Shown here one piece after another: positions 42,395 to 53,303 of a stretch of 64,000 bases of DNA. A program made the translations under genes and the position numbers. Source of the DNA: Euborellia annulipes (taxonomy: Eukaryota > Arthropoda > Insecta > Dermaptera > Anisolabididae); contig JAKCPI010015884.1 in assembly GCA_023213315.1 (NCBI GenBank), positions 45,897-109,896 on the forward strand, written 5' to 3'. Each line of letters begins with the position of its first letter. Within the stretch, counting starts at the first letter, position 1. Under the pieces are notes generated by a model. That model saw nothing but the letters and a program-made list of their open reading frames with translations. It was not told the DNA's origin and searched no databases.

Positions 42395-42560
42395 ATTTTT
42401 CGTTGAAATTGTTTGAAGTAGACTTTACTGATGTACTTTTTCAGTTTTTTGCGATTTTCTCAAAATTCGCTGCAACGATTATGTTTAAAATTCATAAATG
42501 AACTATTTTTAGATGCTCTTTAAAAAGTATATCAGTGAAATTTTTCGTGGAAATCGTTTG
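42395..42560 (-). repeat. Family A tandem duplication
   Basis: 42420-42560 repeats the 42283-42420 segment ('actgatgtactttttcagtt', 'ttcataaatgaactattttt', 'gtatatcagtgaaatttttc'), so two A middle parts lie in tandem, about 140 bp apart. Confidence 0.65.
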
Positions 42561-42639
42561 AAGTACACTTTACTGATGTGGAAGCATTCATAGCTCAGGG
42601 CCATCTATGAATCATCGCTTGGTCAAGTTTGGAACTAAA

Positions 42640-42765
42640 GTGCTAAGAGCAACTAAATATATCTCGACACAAAAAATCTGGTGTGAACAGCACGGTGCAC
42701 AACTTTCTCTTACCGAAGGGCAAGAGAAAGTTGTGTGGTATGCGCCAGTCACACCAGATTTTTTT
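42640..42765. mobile_element. Family A large terminal hairpin
   Basis: 'aaatctggtgtgaacagcac' with 'gcgccagtcacaccagattt', and 'acaactttctcttaccgaag' with 'gggcaagagaaagttgt'. Stem of about 40 bp. Orientation agrees with the A body at 42032-42390, so 42032-42765 is one copy. Confidence 0.75.
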
Positions 42766-44045
42766 AAAATTCCCCTATACAATATTTTCAGCCACAAAGA
42801 CATACAATTCATAAATAAATAGGACATTTATTTATGCGAACACCATTATTTTTACCAACAATCGTTGGGCCCTACTAATTTTGATTTTGTGGTTTTTACA
42901 AATTACACTTTACGTTAAAATATAGTTAGTTGATTTAAAATGGAAAGAAGACAAATAATAGTATTATTTTCAAATAAATTTGAATAAATTCTTTTTAATA
43001 GAATTCATTTCAAGCACGTGACAAGGGCAAAGAGAGAAAAATAGATCATTTCCAAACGACGACATAAGACAACAAAATCTCTTTTAATATCATCATATTC
43101 AAAAAAAAAAAAAAAGCGAAGATAGAGAGAGAGGTTGCATAAGACTTAATCTTGTGAAAAAGTTTTAAGAGTAAAAAAAAAAGTGGCGTTTTTGAAAAAC
43201 CATCCGTCTCTCTCTCTCTTAGGTGAGGAGAATAGATGGATGGAAGAGAGAGAGGTTTGTTTTTGGGTACAGTAAGATAAACATTGGTTAAGATAGATTA
43301 CAAGCAAAGTCCTGTTGAATAAACAGGAGATGACGCCCTTTCGGCTATGATTGATGGAGACGCGAGAAAAACTCCCCCTCTCCCACCCCCATTCATACAT
43401 ACACTTTTGGCCGTGGCACCCATTTTTCTATTCTGTCCATCAAACAGAAAAAAAAAATGATTTTCTTTTGCACATCCCCTTTTATCACTTCGACCTCAAT
43501 TAAGATTCAAATTTTTCTGGACCCTAAGGGCCACCAAGAAGCCCCTCCCCCTAGTCAACATCGCCTTCAATCTGCATTTAAAATTTTCTTCTTATTGGTA
43601 TATCCCTTCAATAAGCATTTTAATTAATTCATCTTGTTTATTTTAAACGGGAAATCTTCATTTTTATTAAGGAAAAAATTAAATATTTATTTTGGGTTGA
43701 AGGGAGTAGAGTTGTTTTAGTCCCTTACCTCCATTATGGAAATATCAAATAATATACAGTAGCTCTACTACTGTATAGTTTGTTCAAATATACATTCTGT
43801 TTTTAAAGTGAAACTTTTATTACATTGCCTCAAATTTTTTCGCTCATTTATCAGCATGTTGCGTTACGTCACCGGCGACTCACACCTGGTTTCCTTACTA
43901 CGAGAGTGCGCTACTGTCGCTAGAGCTCTAGTGAAGGTATTGGAAGGGTGGGAGGTCACCAATTTATTAGAGTCGTTTCGTTTGTTAATGAAAATATTAT
44001 TTATATTTTTTCATTTTATTGTTTATATTTATACCAGGTACCTAT
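42766..44045. other. Gene-free stretch with GA tracts
   Basis: No gene. 43020-43250 has several GA/CT runs and 'caagcacgtgacaagggcaa'. 43855-43985 is a GC-balanced patch ('cgttacgtcaccggcgactc', 'gagagtgcgctactgtcgct') with CRE-like TTACGTCA. It lies just upstream of the family D copy and may belong to that family's 5' part. Confidence 0.4.
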
Positions 44046-44049
44046 ATAG

Positions 44050-44300
44050 AGGCCTAATATAACCACTGACTTACGTTATTTTCCTGTTTACCACTCTCTT
44101 TCGCTGATTCGCCAGAGACAAAGGAAGTTGAGTCAGTGAGAGAAATTTAAAACTTCGGTCAGAGATGGAAATTTAAAAATTTCCTAACAATGAGCAATAA
44201 TAAATTTGATGCAATTGCTCGCTGAAGGCGAGCAAGTGGGTCCAGGGGGCGCTGCGCCCTGCAAAGTGGGAAAGCCCGCCGAGGCGGGCTTTGCTACTTG
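44050..44300 (+). mobile_element. Family D element with 3' GC hairpin
   Basis: 'accactgacttacgttattt', 'ttcgccagagacaaaggaag', 'aataaatttgatgcaattgc', then 'aggcgagcaagtgggtccag', 'ggggcgctgcgccctgc' and the hairpin AAAGCCCGCC/GGCGGGCTTT (44265-44286), ending in 'gctacttgta'. The last 80 bp are the same module as in family C, whereas the 5' parts differ. Confidence 0.7.
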
Positions 44301-44935
44301 TATTTATATATTTTTCATATAACTTATTTGTTAACTATATTTTTTCAATTAAATGCTTACAATCCGAAAAAAAAAGTTTCACTTGCATCGTGATTTCATA
44401 AAACACCACAATTTTATTTTTGCCATTTCGGCTGCCTAACTACCGGGCTTTAGTCTTAATACTATTGCAATAGATGGTACAGTAAAGTACTCACATACTT
44501 ACTGGTTCGACAGTCGGCACCACTTGTAAAGACTGGCGAAAGACCTTAATTAAACTAAATAAAGTTTGTTATTTCATTATCTATTTGATTAACAAATCAA
44601 GATATTGTTAATTTCCCTTGTTATAATTACAATTTTAATGATAATATCGTACATCTGTAATATGTTTATCTCTCATTATAATTATTATCTGATTTAAGAA
44701 GAGTATCTTATTTCATCACGTGAAAGAAATTCAAGACTTTTTTCTAAAGGAATATATTGAGAGGGGGAGAGAGAGGTAATATAATTTTAAATATTAAAAA
44801 AATTGGCATTTTTTGGTATCTGAGCCCATTTAAATTAATTGATATCTTAATATCAATAATTTAAGTAAATACTATTATAAAATAATATGTTAGCGAGGTG
44901 AATCACTGAATCAATATGTAGTAGGAATACCAAGC

Positions 44936-45079
44936 AGCTATTTTAATTTCTTTATTAAAGAACCAACAGCGACGTTTCGGTTACTATGCGACCATCTTCA
45001 TGACTGAACTCTAGCCATGAAGATGGTCGCATAGTCAACCGAAACGTCGCTGTTGGTTCTTTAATAAAGATAAAAATAG
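44936..45079. mobile_element. Near-perfect hairpin element with GAAACGTCG core
   Basis: Arms of about 62 bp around 'tgactgaactctagc': 'ttaaagaaccaacagcgacg', 'tttcggttactatgcgacca' and complements. Only a two-base difference between arms was noticed. The sequence of one arm, 'ccatgaagatggtcgcatag' then 'ccgaaacgtcgctg', is the motif also found at 16848, suggesting that two opposite copies of a retroelement end formed it. No ORF. Confidence 0.75.
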
Positions 45080-45088
45080 CTGCTCGGT

Positions 45089-45199
45089 CATTTGGTATCC
45101 AAATGGCTTAAATAAAATCATTGGACAACCTGGGATTCGAACCCATGACCCATGGTATAGAAGACAGGCGCCCTGCCAACTACGCCGAGCTCGAGGGCC
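45089..45199 (-). mobile_element. S1 SINE, head only
   Basis: Minus strand: 'gagctcggcgtagttggcag', 'catgggttcgaatcccaggt' (B-box GGTTCGAATCC, canonical), 'ttatttaagccatttggat'. Truncated at the internal hairpin. Confidence 0.7.
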
Positions 45200-46345
45200 A
45201 ATATATTTTAAATAGATTTTATCGCGAAGCATTGGCCTTGAGTTCAAGTCATTTAGAAAATATAATTTGTTTTCTGTATTAAAAATGAAATAATAATAAT
45301 TCAAAAAGTTTTGACTTCTCCATTAATACTCTGTTTACTTCTTAATATTTCAAAATAAAATAAAAATAAAAAGGCTTTAGCCAATAAATAATTTTTTTTT
45401 TCTTTGGATTTTAAAAACATGGGATAACATGAAAGATATTCAAGTGAAATGGTCTGTTGAAAAGATGTATCCCTTATTGGTAAACACAATTCTATATAGA
45501 AAGAAGTAGACTTCTTAAAGCATTTTCAGAAAGAGTTTGTGTGTATGTATTAACGTGAGTTGTGTGTTTGTATGTGTGTATATATACAATGCTTTTTAGC
45601 CCCCAACCCCCTCTCCGCTCCACCCTGACGTTTCCTTTCCTTTCTAAGAGTTCCTAAGTCATTTCATGCGTGGCTTCGTGGGATATGTATGTATATAGGA
45701 AAAATATAGAGTTTGACTCTCTGAGTTGCAACAACACGGAAATCTATATATCTCAAAAGGGTGGGGGTGAAAAGAAATATATTTCCAGAGTGAAAAAAAA
45801 AGTGAGAGCGAAAAAAAAAGAGAGAAAATGGAGGGAGAGCTTAAGAAAATGTAAAATAGTAAAGATTTAGTAAATTACTCTAAATAAGGGTATTTTTAAA
45901 TTTTTCAAATCTATAATTTATTAAATCCGATTGGAGAGAGGATTTTATTTTGCTTAATTATATAAATTATAAATAATGAAAAAATGTGAAAAACTGCAGC
46001 AAGTCCTTTCAAAAGTCATTTCTTTTGAAATATTTCCAAATTAGCCAAATGTTTTTTAATATTTTTTAATTGGTTATATGCATTTTTTTTTTTTTACAAA
46101 TTTTATGTAAATTTATTTTAAAAATTATGATATCTCAAACTGCAATCTGCAAAATTTTTTTTTTCAACAGGATTTGAACCAAGAGGTTTATTAAAAGTCC
46201 AAAAGTTTAAAAAAAAACTTTATTTGACCTCATTTGCTGTAGGACTTCTTCAGAGGTTGGCTAAAATACAAGATGTAAATAACTCCCTATTTTTTTTTTT
46301 TTTTTTTTTTTTACAAAAATAAAAATAAAATTGTTCTTTTTAACT
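45200..46345. other. Gene-free AT-rich stretch
   Basis: No gene. 45530-45660 has GTGT-rich and C-rich patches; poly(T) runs at 46084-46095 and 46290-46313. 'gtaggacttcttcagaggtt' at 46240 may be a degraded copy of the GAAGAAG-type retroelement end motif. Confidence 0.4.
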
Positions 46346-46349
46346 TACA

Positions 46350-46868
46350 GTCATAGAGAGCCATATTAAAAACAATTAAATATTAATACATGTCTATGGA
46401 ATTGCTCGCTGAAGGGGAAAAATTTTAAAGTTTTAAAAATTTTAAATTACCATGTTGGCTTGACTGTTAAATAATTTTTTTTTTAATATGGCTCTTTATG
46501 ACTTAATTTATTAATTAAATAAAAAAAAAATTGTTAGCTGCCTACCTTTACAATTTTTCTTACCAAAAATGTTCCTTATTTCAATTTCTTTAAATAATAA
46601 ACTTATTAAAGAAATTTTTATCTAATCATTTTATTTTGCTTCTTCCCTCATTTTTTGGAATTTATAAGGGGGCTGCACCCCCTGGACCTCCTTGCTCGGC
46701 TTCGGCGAACAAATGCATCAAATTTATTCTTCCTTACTGTTTGGAATTGCTAACTGAAGGGGCAAAATTTTAAAGTTTTAAATTTCCCCCACTGACTCAA
46801 CTTCCTCTGTCTCTGGCCAATTAGCGAGAGAGTGTGGTAAACTGGAACATAACAGAAGTCAGTGGCTA
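46350..46868 (-). mobile_element. Palindromic MITE and family D copies
   Basis: 46350-46506: inverted arms 'cagtcatagagagccatatt' and 'aatatggctctttatgact' enclosing a short D piece ('aattgctcgctgaaggggaa'). 46664-46868: family D in minus orientation, with 'aagggggctgcaccccctgg' (module start), 'caaatgcatcaaatttattc', 'ctgactcaacttcctctgtc' and 'ggaacataacagaagtcagt'. The 3' hairpin is lost. Confidence 0.6.
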
Positions 46869-46984
46869 GTGCTTTATATTATAGTATGATTAGAGAACCG
46901 GTGATGGATGCCAAACGAGTAGTCTAGTATTTAATTGATGTTCTGAAGTTTCTAAAAGCGCTAACTCGAGATTTTCTAATTTTT

Positions 46985-47060
46985 AATTTTTTTTCCCTTC
47001 CCTAAACAAAGGCCTTGACCTACAGGTCATTTCGGACAGCCTACCATACAATAGTCAACA
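46985..47060. repeat. Possible LINE 3' end remnant
   Basis: 'aaggccttgacctacaggtc' then 'atttcggacagcc' resembles 12598-12630. Short and non-coding. Confidence 0.3.
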
Positions 47061-47529
47061 ATTTAAACAACAATTAACAATCGTATCAACTCTTATCAAC
47101 AAGATTTTAAACAATTATGGTAACAAATTTAATAAATAGATACATAAAAACATACGACAAAACCGCCCAACAATATACAACTATTAATTACGAGTACAAT
47201 TTAAAAACTTATAATTTCAATTTATTCTTCATAATAAAATAAACTCTTATAAACTCCCTCATTTTCAATATTTTAATTAAATTATACTTAAAGCGATTCT
47301 TAATAAATTAATTATCCCTTTTTCTCTCTCTGTTTTCGAACGTAAATATCATTAACGAAAGAGAAAAGGTCTTAAAGAGTCTCTATTTATATCTATAGAA
47401 GGCCTATATATATATTTTTTTTAAATATCCTTTTCTATCCTCTTTTTCCAACACATTAGTGCAACGTTTTTCCATCTTAGTCTTGCATCTTAAATATTCA
47501 AGAGTATTAAAAAGAATTTGAAATTGTAA

Positions 47530-48060
47530 TGTGCTTGCAAAGTTTCTTTTAACGTTCGCTCTCGCTCTAAGAGGGTGTAGCCGAAGACGGTGTAGCCGAA
47601 GATGGAGTGTGTGTGTGTGGGTGTATAAGTGGGGGTGGCGGGTTGGGAGAGCCCTTCATTTCTCTTACTCTAAGCTTTTTTTTTTATTCTCAACCCACCC
47701 CCTCGCCCTCCCCCCTCCTTTTTCGTCGCTTTTCTTAGGGCGCCATGTTGATTGCGTCATCTGCAAAACACCTTCTCGTTAGGACATTATATTGCCGCGA
47801 TAAATTTCATAACCGAACGAACGAACGAACCACCGCCGTTTTGTCCTCTCCATCCCCCATACACTCACACTTTCGTCTTCATCTTCTTGTCTCTTACACC
47901 CCACCCCCTCTTTCTCACTCAACCTCTTCCTCCTTACTTTTCTTTAATTTCAAAAACTTCTAAATCAAAAAAAAAAAACCTGAAAATTAAATCCAGCATT
48001 AAAACTTTTCGTCGACGGGTTTCTAATTAAAACGAAAAAGAAGGACCAGACGTCTTTGAG
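47530..48060. other. Repeat-free pyrimidine-rich island
   Basis: Unrepeated, GC-balanced. Has a short tandem 'tgtagccgaaga(c/t)gg' at 47575-47605, 'ggcgccatgttgattgcgtc' at 47739-47758 (YY1-like CCATGTTG and CRE-like TGCGTCA), and (CGAA)n at 47816-47830. Several overlapping open frames exist on the plus strand but consist of Pro/Ser/Leu-rich CT-repeat translations and show no domain. Promoter-like composition; no firm evidence of a gene. Confidence 0.35.
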
Positions 48061-50800
48061 CTTGAGCCGATTGTGTGGTTTATGTTCCGCTTATTCTCTT
48101 ATTTGGGGAAAGAATCTACTAGGAGAGATCTGGAACATATTTAAAAAAAAAGATATCATTAAATTATTATTAATTATATTGAGATTACGGAAAAAGCTAA
48201 AAATATCTTTAAAGATTCTCAGTTAAATTACTTACATTTTTTTTATTTAATTATTTGATTTTATAAGAAAATTCTGGAAAAATCACAAATTTTAAAATAT
48301 CTTTGTCATTGTTTTCAAAATAAGTCAATTATATCAGGGCTGGAGTGTCGGCAGAAAAATACTCCAACACCAACGCCGAGAAATTTAAAAAGGATTTTTT
48401 TTATTGCTGTACTTTGGTAGTTAAAATACTGTATTTTATGAATGATTTGACAAATTCAAGATGGCTCACTTACCCGCGCTCAATCTAGGGGTGATCCACT
48501 AAAGAAATGAACTTTCACAAAGATAGTAGAGGCAATTTGAAGATAATATGTGCAAAAAACTCAAAATTGCTTTTTTTGAGTTAGACCGGTCTTGAACTGG
48601 ACCGTCGATATGATTGTATATTTTCGATTCAGTCATATAATCTATCAATTTGCCCCCTCCCCTTTATCCTTCCCCGTGATCATAAGGTTAAAGATATTGA
48701 CATTATCAATAAATCATTAAATGATAGAGAATTTACAACCACAAAAAAGAGTCAGCCATAATTTGATTCAATAAAGTCTCTTTGGAACTGTGACATGGCC
48801 ACCATCTTAGTATGATAATTACAGCTAAAAGGTTTCTTTAAAGGTGACAAATCTCAAACAGAGTACCCGAGACAAATACGTATAATTCTTGGAGCAGAGG
48901 GAGACTCAACACTCTCTTCCAAGGGGTTCACTTCCCCCTTAATAAAATTTATTTCAATTATATTGATTGACTGCTAATTAGGGTTGGGTGATACTGTATC
49001 AATCTGATACTTTGTATCAGGTACACAAAACGGTTAAAAAGTATCAAGTACTCATGTATCAACTACTCGAGCATACTCGAATATAATTTTGGACTCGTAT
49101 TCGTTTCTCTAGGCATCCGAAACGACACACCCACACTAATCCCTAATATCTACGTCATACAGACATTAGTGTGCTTGTGTGGTTTGGGATGACTAGCTCA
49201 AAGGCGTTAAAAAGTTTTAAAATAGTGCCAACCAATATACTGTAAATGCACTGACATGAGTGATGAATGCAGTTAAAATCTTTATATCCCAAACAGTCAG
49301 AAATTTTTTTCCAAATTACGTAGCTATTATAAATTTAGTTTATCAATAAAAAACAAAAAGAAATTTAAAATTTAATAAAAATTCTTATCATAATATTTTG
49401 CTACAAGATTTGAGGCCTTAAAAAATTAATTTTACAAACAAATTTTGATTATGTCTTTGATTATCTTGCATATTAAAATGTTAGTTTTTTTTTGCAATGA
49501 TTATTTTTTTCCAAGGAATCATTTATTGCATAAATTGAAGTCACAATTCTTGTAACGAGAATTGCGTAAGAGTAATTCGAAAATAAATAAGCTGTTTTTT
49601 AATTTATTTCGTTTTATCGATATATTTTCCATTACTACTTAATATTTATGTTTTTTTCAAAGAAATAATTAATTAATTAACATAGAAATCGATTATTTTG
49701 ATAATTATACTTTGATTTTTTCATTAATAACCCTTACAACCTATTTGCTAGTAGCCTACAATAACCAAGCAATTAGATATACTCCTATCATATAATAATT
49801 TCTCTTAATGAAAACCTTTTCGAAATATATTCAAATGGTCATAATCAAGAAACGTTCTTAAAAAGAGCGTAAACTTATTTAAAATTTTAATATCATTAAT
49901 TAGTTTTATTATCAAAAAAAAAAAAAAAAAATACTGTAGTCAAAATAATAAATTTAGAAAATTTACAATTGCAAATGCAAGTAGTCGGTTTTAATAAAGC
50001 TAATAAATTTGCTCACCAGCAAGTGAACTTAATTACCACTGAACTGGTTCACTCTCTGAGGCCAATAGACCTCAAATATCATTCTAATATATGTATCTCT
50101 TTATATATAAGATTGAAATGTTCGCACTTGCAACATTTACATAATTTTCTACTGAATTAATTTTTTATAATAATAATAATAATAATAAAATTTTTACAAT
50201 GGATAAAGAGAGTACTTACATAGATAAAATAGGATGCAATAAAAAAATAATCGTCGTTATTTAAAGTGAAATCTTTATGAGTAACTGTGAGTGTATTTAT
50301 TAATATAATTTTATGTTAAAAGTACCTTTTCTACTTTCAAAGGTTACGTTTCTTCTGTAATTTATATTAATATAAAATCGGGGATAGAAAGCGACTGTTG
50401 AATGCCCGATCATATGAATGTAGTGCTTCAAATTTAATAATTTTTGTATTCTTTATTAATTTTTTTATTTTCCACTCAGTGGGGTAGAAATTTAATGATT
50501 ATGAGGGTGGTTCATAATTTTTATGAAAAATATTTACAAAATTTAGTTCTATAGATGAAATAGAAGAAAGTTCTAAATAGAAATGTTTATGTTGGAGTTG
50601 AGATTATGCAGTCATACAAGGTTTTACTGTAACTTATAGATTAATAATTAAATCCTAAACATTTTATTTTATTTTTTTGATTATTTCATTATTTGCATAC
50701 ACCTTTGATATAAAAATACAAAAATGCAAAATACTAGCAAACAATATTTTCACAATATGAATATTTTTAGAATTATTTTCTAAATTTTTTTTGTTTTTTT
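48061..50800. other. Gene-free stretch with two transposon ends
   Basis: No gene. 48341-48400: 'cagggctggagtgtcggcag' then 'tactccaacaccaacgcc' is a typical hAT-type outer end with no partner. 48984-49080: 'agggttgggtgatactgtat' followed by repeated GATACT/GTATC units is another transposon end. 48530-48960 is unrepeated and complex. The rest is A/T-rich. Confidence 0.4.
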
Positions 50801-50806
50801 TTTTAG

Positions 50807-50868
50807 TTCTGCCGAGCAAAGCAACTGTGGATGTACCAATTACAAACCATTTCAAAAAAGTCCAAAAT
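50807..50868 (+). other. Exon-like stretch, 62 nt
   Basis: Preceded by a 20-plus-base pyrimidine tract ending in TTTTAG and followed by GTAAGT, both ideal splice signals. The 62 bases are open in all three frames (for example LPSKATVDVPITNHFKKVQN). A similar tract-AG / GTAAGTCATCA frame exists at 19883-19943 but its interior has stops in every frame. No homology is recognised. It could be a small exon of a gene with large introns or a chance match. Confidence 0.25.
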
Positions 50869-50971
50869 GTAAGTCATCATCAATTGATAGAACGATTTTT
50901 CAATCCATATTTTATTTTATGTCAAAGGAAAGAAATGTTATGGGTGTGTATTATTTAATAAATATGAACGG

Positions 50972-51045
50972 AGAAAGCTCGGGATTGGTAACCCCGAGCA
51001 ATAAGCGGGTGGAACGTCTCCCGGTAGTCATCGATACTTTGTATT
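50972..51045 (+). repeat. Repeat G, plus copy
   Basis: 'cggagaaagctcgggattgg' then TAACCCCGAGCAATAAGC and 'gtggaacgtctcccggtagt'. Matches 22895-22990 (reverse) over its whole length. Confidence 0.55.
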
Positions 51046-51100
51046 TAAAAAAAAAAATTAGTCTTTTTCAATAATTATATAAATTTCTTAATGATATAGT

Positions 51101-51270
51101 ATAATAAATTTGATGAAGTTGGCCCCACGTTGGGCGCCATTTATAATAGATTTTATAAAGTTAGCTCCAGATTGGGTGCCCTTTATAATAAATATTATGC
51201 AGTTATAGCTCTAGGGTGGATGCTATTTATAATAGATGATTTTCTGCTAGCTCCAGGATGGGTACCAGTT
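51101..51270 (-). repeat. Four-unit tandem array of tRNA-Lys primer-site-like sequence
   Basis: Four head-to-tail units of 42-44 bp (51101, 51143, 51185, 51229), each beginning 'ataata(a/g)at' and ending near GG(C/T)GCC-A-TTT. The first unit contains GCCCCACGTTGGGCGCCA, which equals the 3' end of animal tRNA-Lys including CCA. On the minus strand this is TGGCGCCCAACGTGGGGC, the classical primer-binding site of tRNA-Lys-primed LTR retrotransposons. The other three units keep CTCCAGATTGGGTGCC-like diverged forms. If it is a primer site, the 5' LTR would lie to the right (from about 51271) and the internal region to the left; neither could be confirmed. Confidence 0.6.
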
Positions 51271-52732
51271 AGGATGAATTTTCGTTTCCCGTTGCCAAAT
51301 TGTCGTTGAAGATGGTTGATGGTGGGGGAAGGGTTCACACGCACACACACCAAATGACAACACGAAATTTTTGATTAACACGTAATTGGTTTAATTCTTC
51401 TTTAAAATGATACAGTAATAAAATAAATAACTATAAAAATGTATAACAGGTAACAAGTTGTAGAACGTAAAAATATTTTAATTAGAGAAAAAAAAACTGG
51501 GTCATTAATTAACCAGAAAAAAGTATTAATACATAAGGGTTATGTAATAAAAAAAATATAATAATATTGACAAGGGCTGTCGTTTTAATTTTGCAGGACG
51601 CAAAAATATTGTGAATAACCAAAGCGACTTTACAAGGCGAGAGTCACAAAGCAATTGAATCGTGCTCGTGTCGTTCGCATGAGGCGAAGGAAATTTTATA
51701 CAAAAGTCGTTAAAAATACGTTAGAAAAATTTTAGAGAAAATAAACGGATTTTCTACTTGAGAAAAATAAATGAATTAGATAAAATAAAAAAAATAAAAA
51801 ATAATATTGGGAAATTAGAATTGGAAATAAAATTAAATTAAAATAATTAACTTGCCGGTTACAATAGGAGTTAATTAAAAAAAAAAAAAATATTTATTTA
51901 ATACAAATAACCACCCACTTAAAAACAAAAATAAAGTAAAATCTCTTCCCCTTTGCAAGGATTGGCAATTAATTAATTTAGTAAGCATGTTAATAGCCCA
52001 ACAAGTGTCAGATAACATTATTCATAATCATCATCATATCATCAATTTACATTGTAAATTTTCTAGAATTCGAAATGAATAAATTCATATTTTAATTTCT
52101 AGTCTACTTAAATAAAGTAGTAGCGGCTATCCTCATTTTTTTTTTTCAAACACATTTCCGCATAAATCTATTATCATTATTATTAATCCTAACCCTTTAA
52201 CCTTTTCCATTAATTTACATTCCTTGACCACCATCTTTTAATTTAATATAAAAAAAATAATTATTCACTTATTTATTTATATACCTCTAAATATGTATAT
52301 TTAAATTAAACATAAGTCAAGAGAGTAATTTAATTTGAATCTTTTAAATATTTTTGTTTTTCTCCTCCCTCAGAGAGAGAGGGAAAAATTTAATTTATTT
52401 GTTAATTATAATTAATTAATTCAAAAAAACCACTAAATATATAAATATCTTTCTTATTTATATGTTATCACATATATATGCAAATTCTTACCAAGTTTAT
52501 CTTGTTTTTATTTATTATTTCATAAAGAAAATAGTTTAAGGAAAAGGAGAGAGATGTTTTTATAAAAGGTGTTGAATTTAAATAAAGGATTGATTTAGAT
52601 GAATTAAAATATGAATCAACTTTTTAAATTAATGCTATTAAAATTTTTTTTTAGTTCGATATTTTCTTACAAACAAGGTTGCAGACATTTAAAAAATATG
52701 TTCCTTGACACAGAGGAGGAAGTTCAAGTCCC
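51271..52732. other. Gene-free stretch, possible LTR to the right of the array
   Basis: 51271-51620 holds unrepeated sequence ('gttgccaaattgtcgttgaa', 'gacaaggcgagagtcacaaa') that might be a solitary LTR but has no second copy here. 51780-52610 is A/T-rich. No gene. Confidence 0.35.
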
Positions 52733-52948
52733 TAAGGGTGAACGCACACCGATTGGACAAAACGTTTTGTCCAAGAGCAAAACGCTCAATGGCAAAACAT
52801 TTTGTTCAATGATGTCGAATCATGTTCAATTGTATTTTGCCTCCTCGGTATGCGTGCCATAGAAAAGCATTGAAAAAACAGTTTTAGACATGATTAGTCA
52901 AAAAGGTTTTGTTCGAAAACGTTTTTGCTCAATTGGTTCAGCCTTATG
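52733..52948. mobile_element. MITE related to 34026-34517
   Basis: Left end 'gggtgaacgcacaccgattg', right end 'gctcaattggttcagcctta'. Interior GGACAAAACGTTTTGTCC palindrome and 'gcctcctcggtatgcgtgcc'. Flanked by TA at both ends. It is about half the length of its relative, which has gained extra palindromic units. Confidence 0.65.
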
Positions 52949-53043
52949 GTTAAAGCCTCAAAAATTTATTTAAATTAAAAAAACTAAACAGTGAAAATAT
53001 ATGGTCAAGAGTTGAAAGGATTTAATTAGATTCGATGTTAGAT

Positions 53044-53303
53044 CAGTTTTGGGGCGCCGTGAAAATTTTCTACAGTATACAAAATATTATATTAATTTTT
53101 CGCTATTAGTCGAAAAATTAGTCAGAAGTTTTAAATATTTATTAAAATTGTAAACTTAAGAGGAATAGATATATATCAATGAGTATCAGAATACGAAATG
53201 AAGAAAAAAAAAAAAAAAACTAATTGTAACTGTAAGGTTTTGCTCAGAGATTTGACATGGTGCGCCTTGGAAAAAGGAAACCTAAAAAGTTTAGGAACCT
53301 CTG
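53044..53303. mobile_element. hAT-like miniature element, 260 bp
   Basis: Starts CAGTTTTGGGGCGCC and ends TTTAGGAACCTCTG. Perfect 8-bp duplication tgttagat (53036-53043, 53304-53311). The right end belongs to the CAGAGGTTCC class common in animal hAT elements. Ends are poorly matched, and there is no ORF. Confidence 0.8.

Noticed and set aside
51101..51270. CRISPR array
   Set aside because: Four contiguous 42-44-bp units without unique spacers, in an animal genome; this is a tandem repeat.
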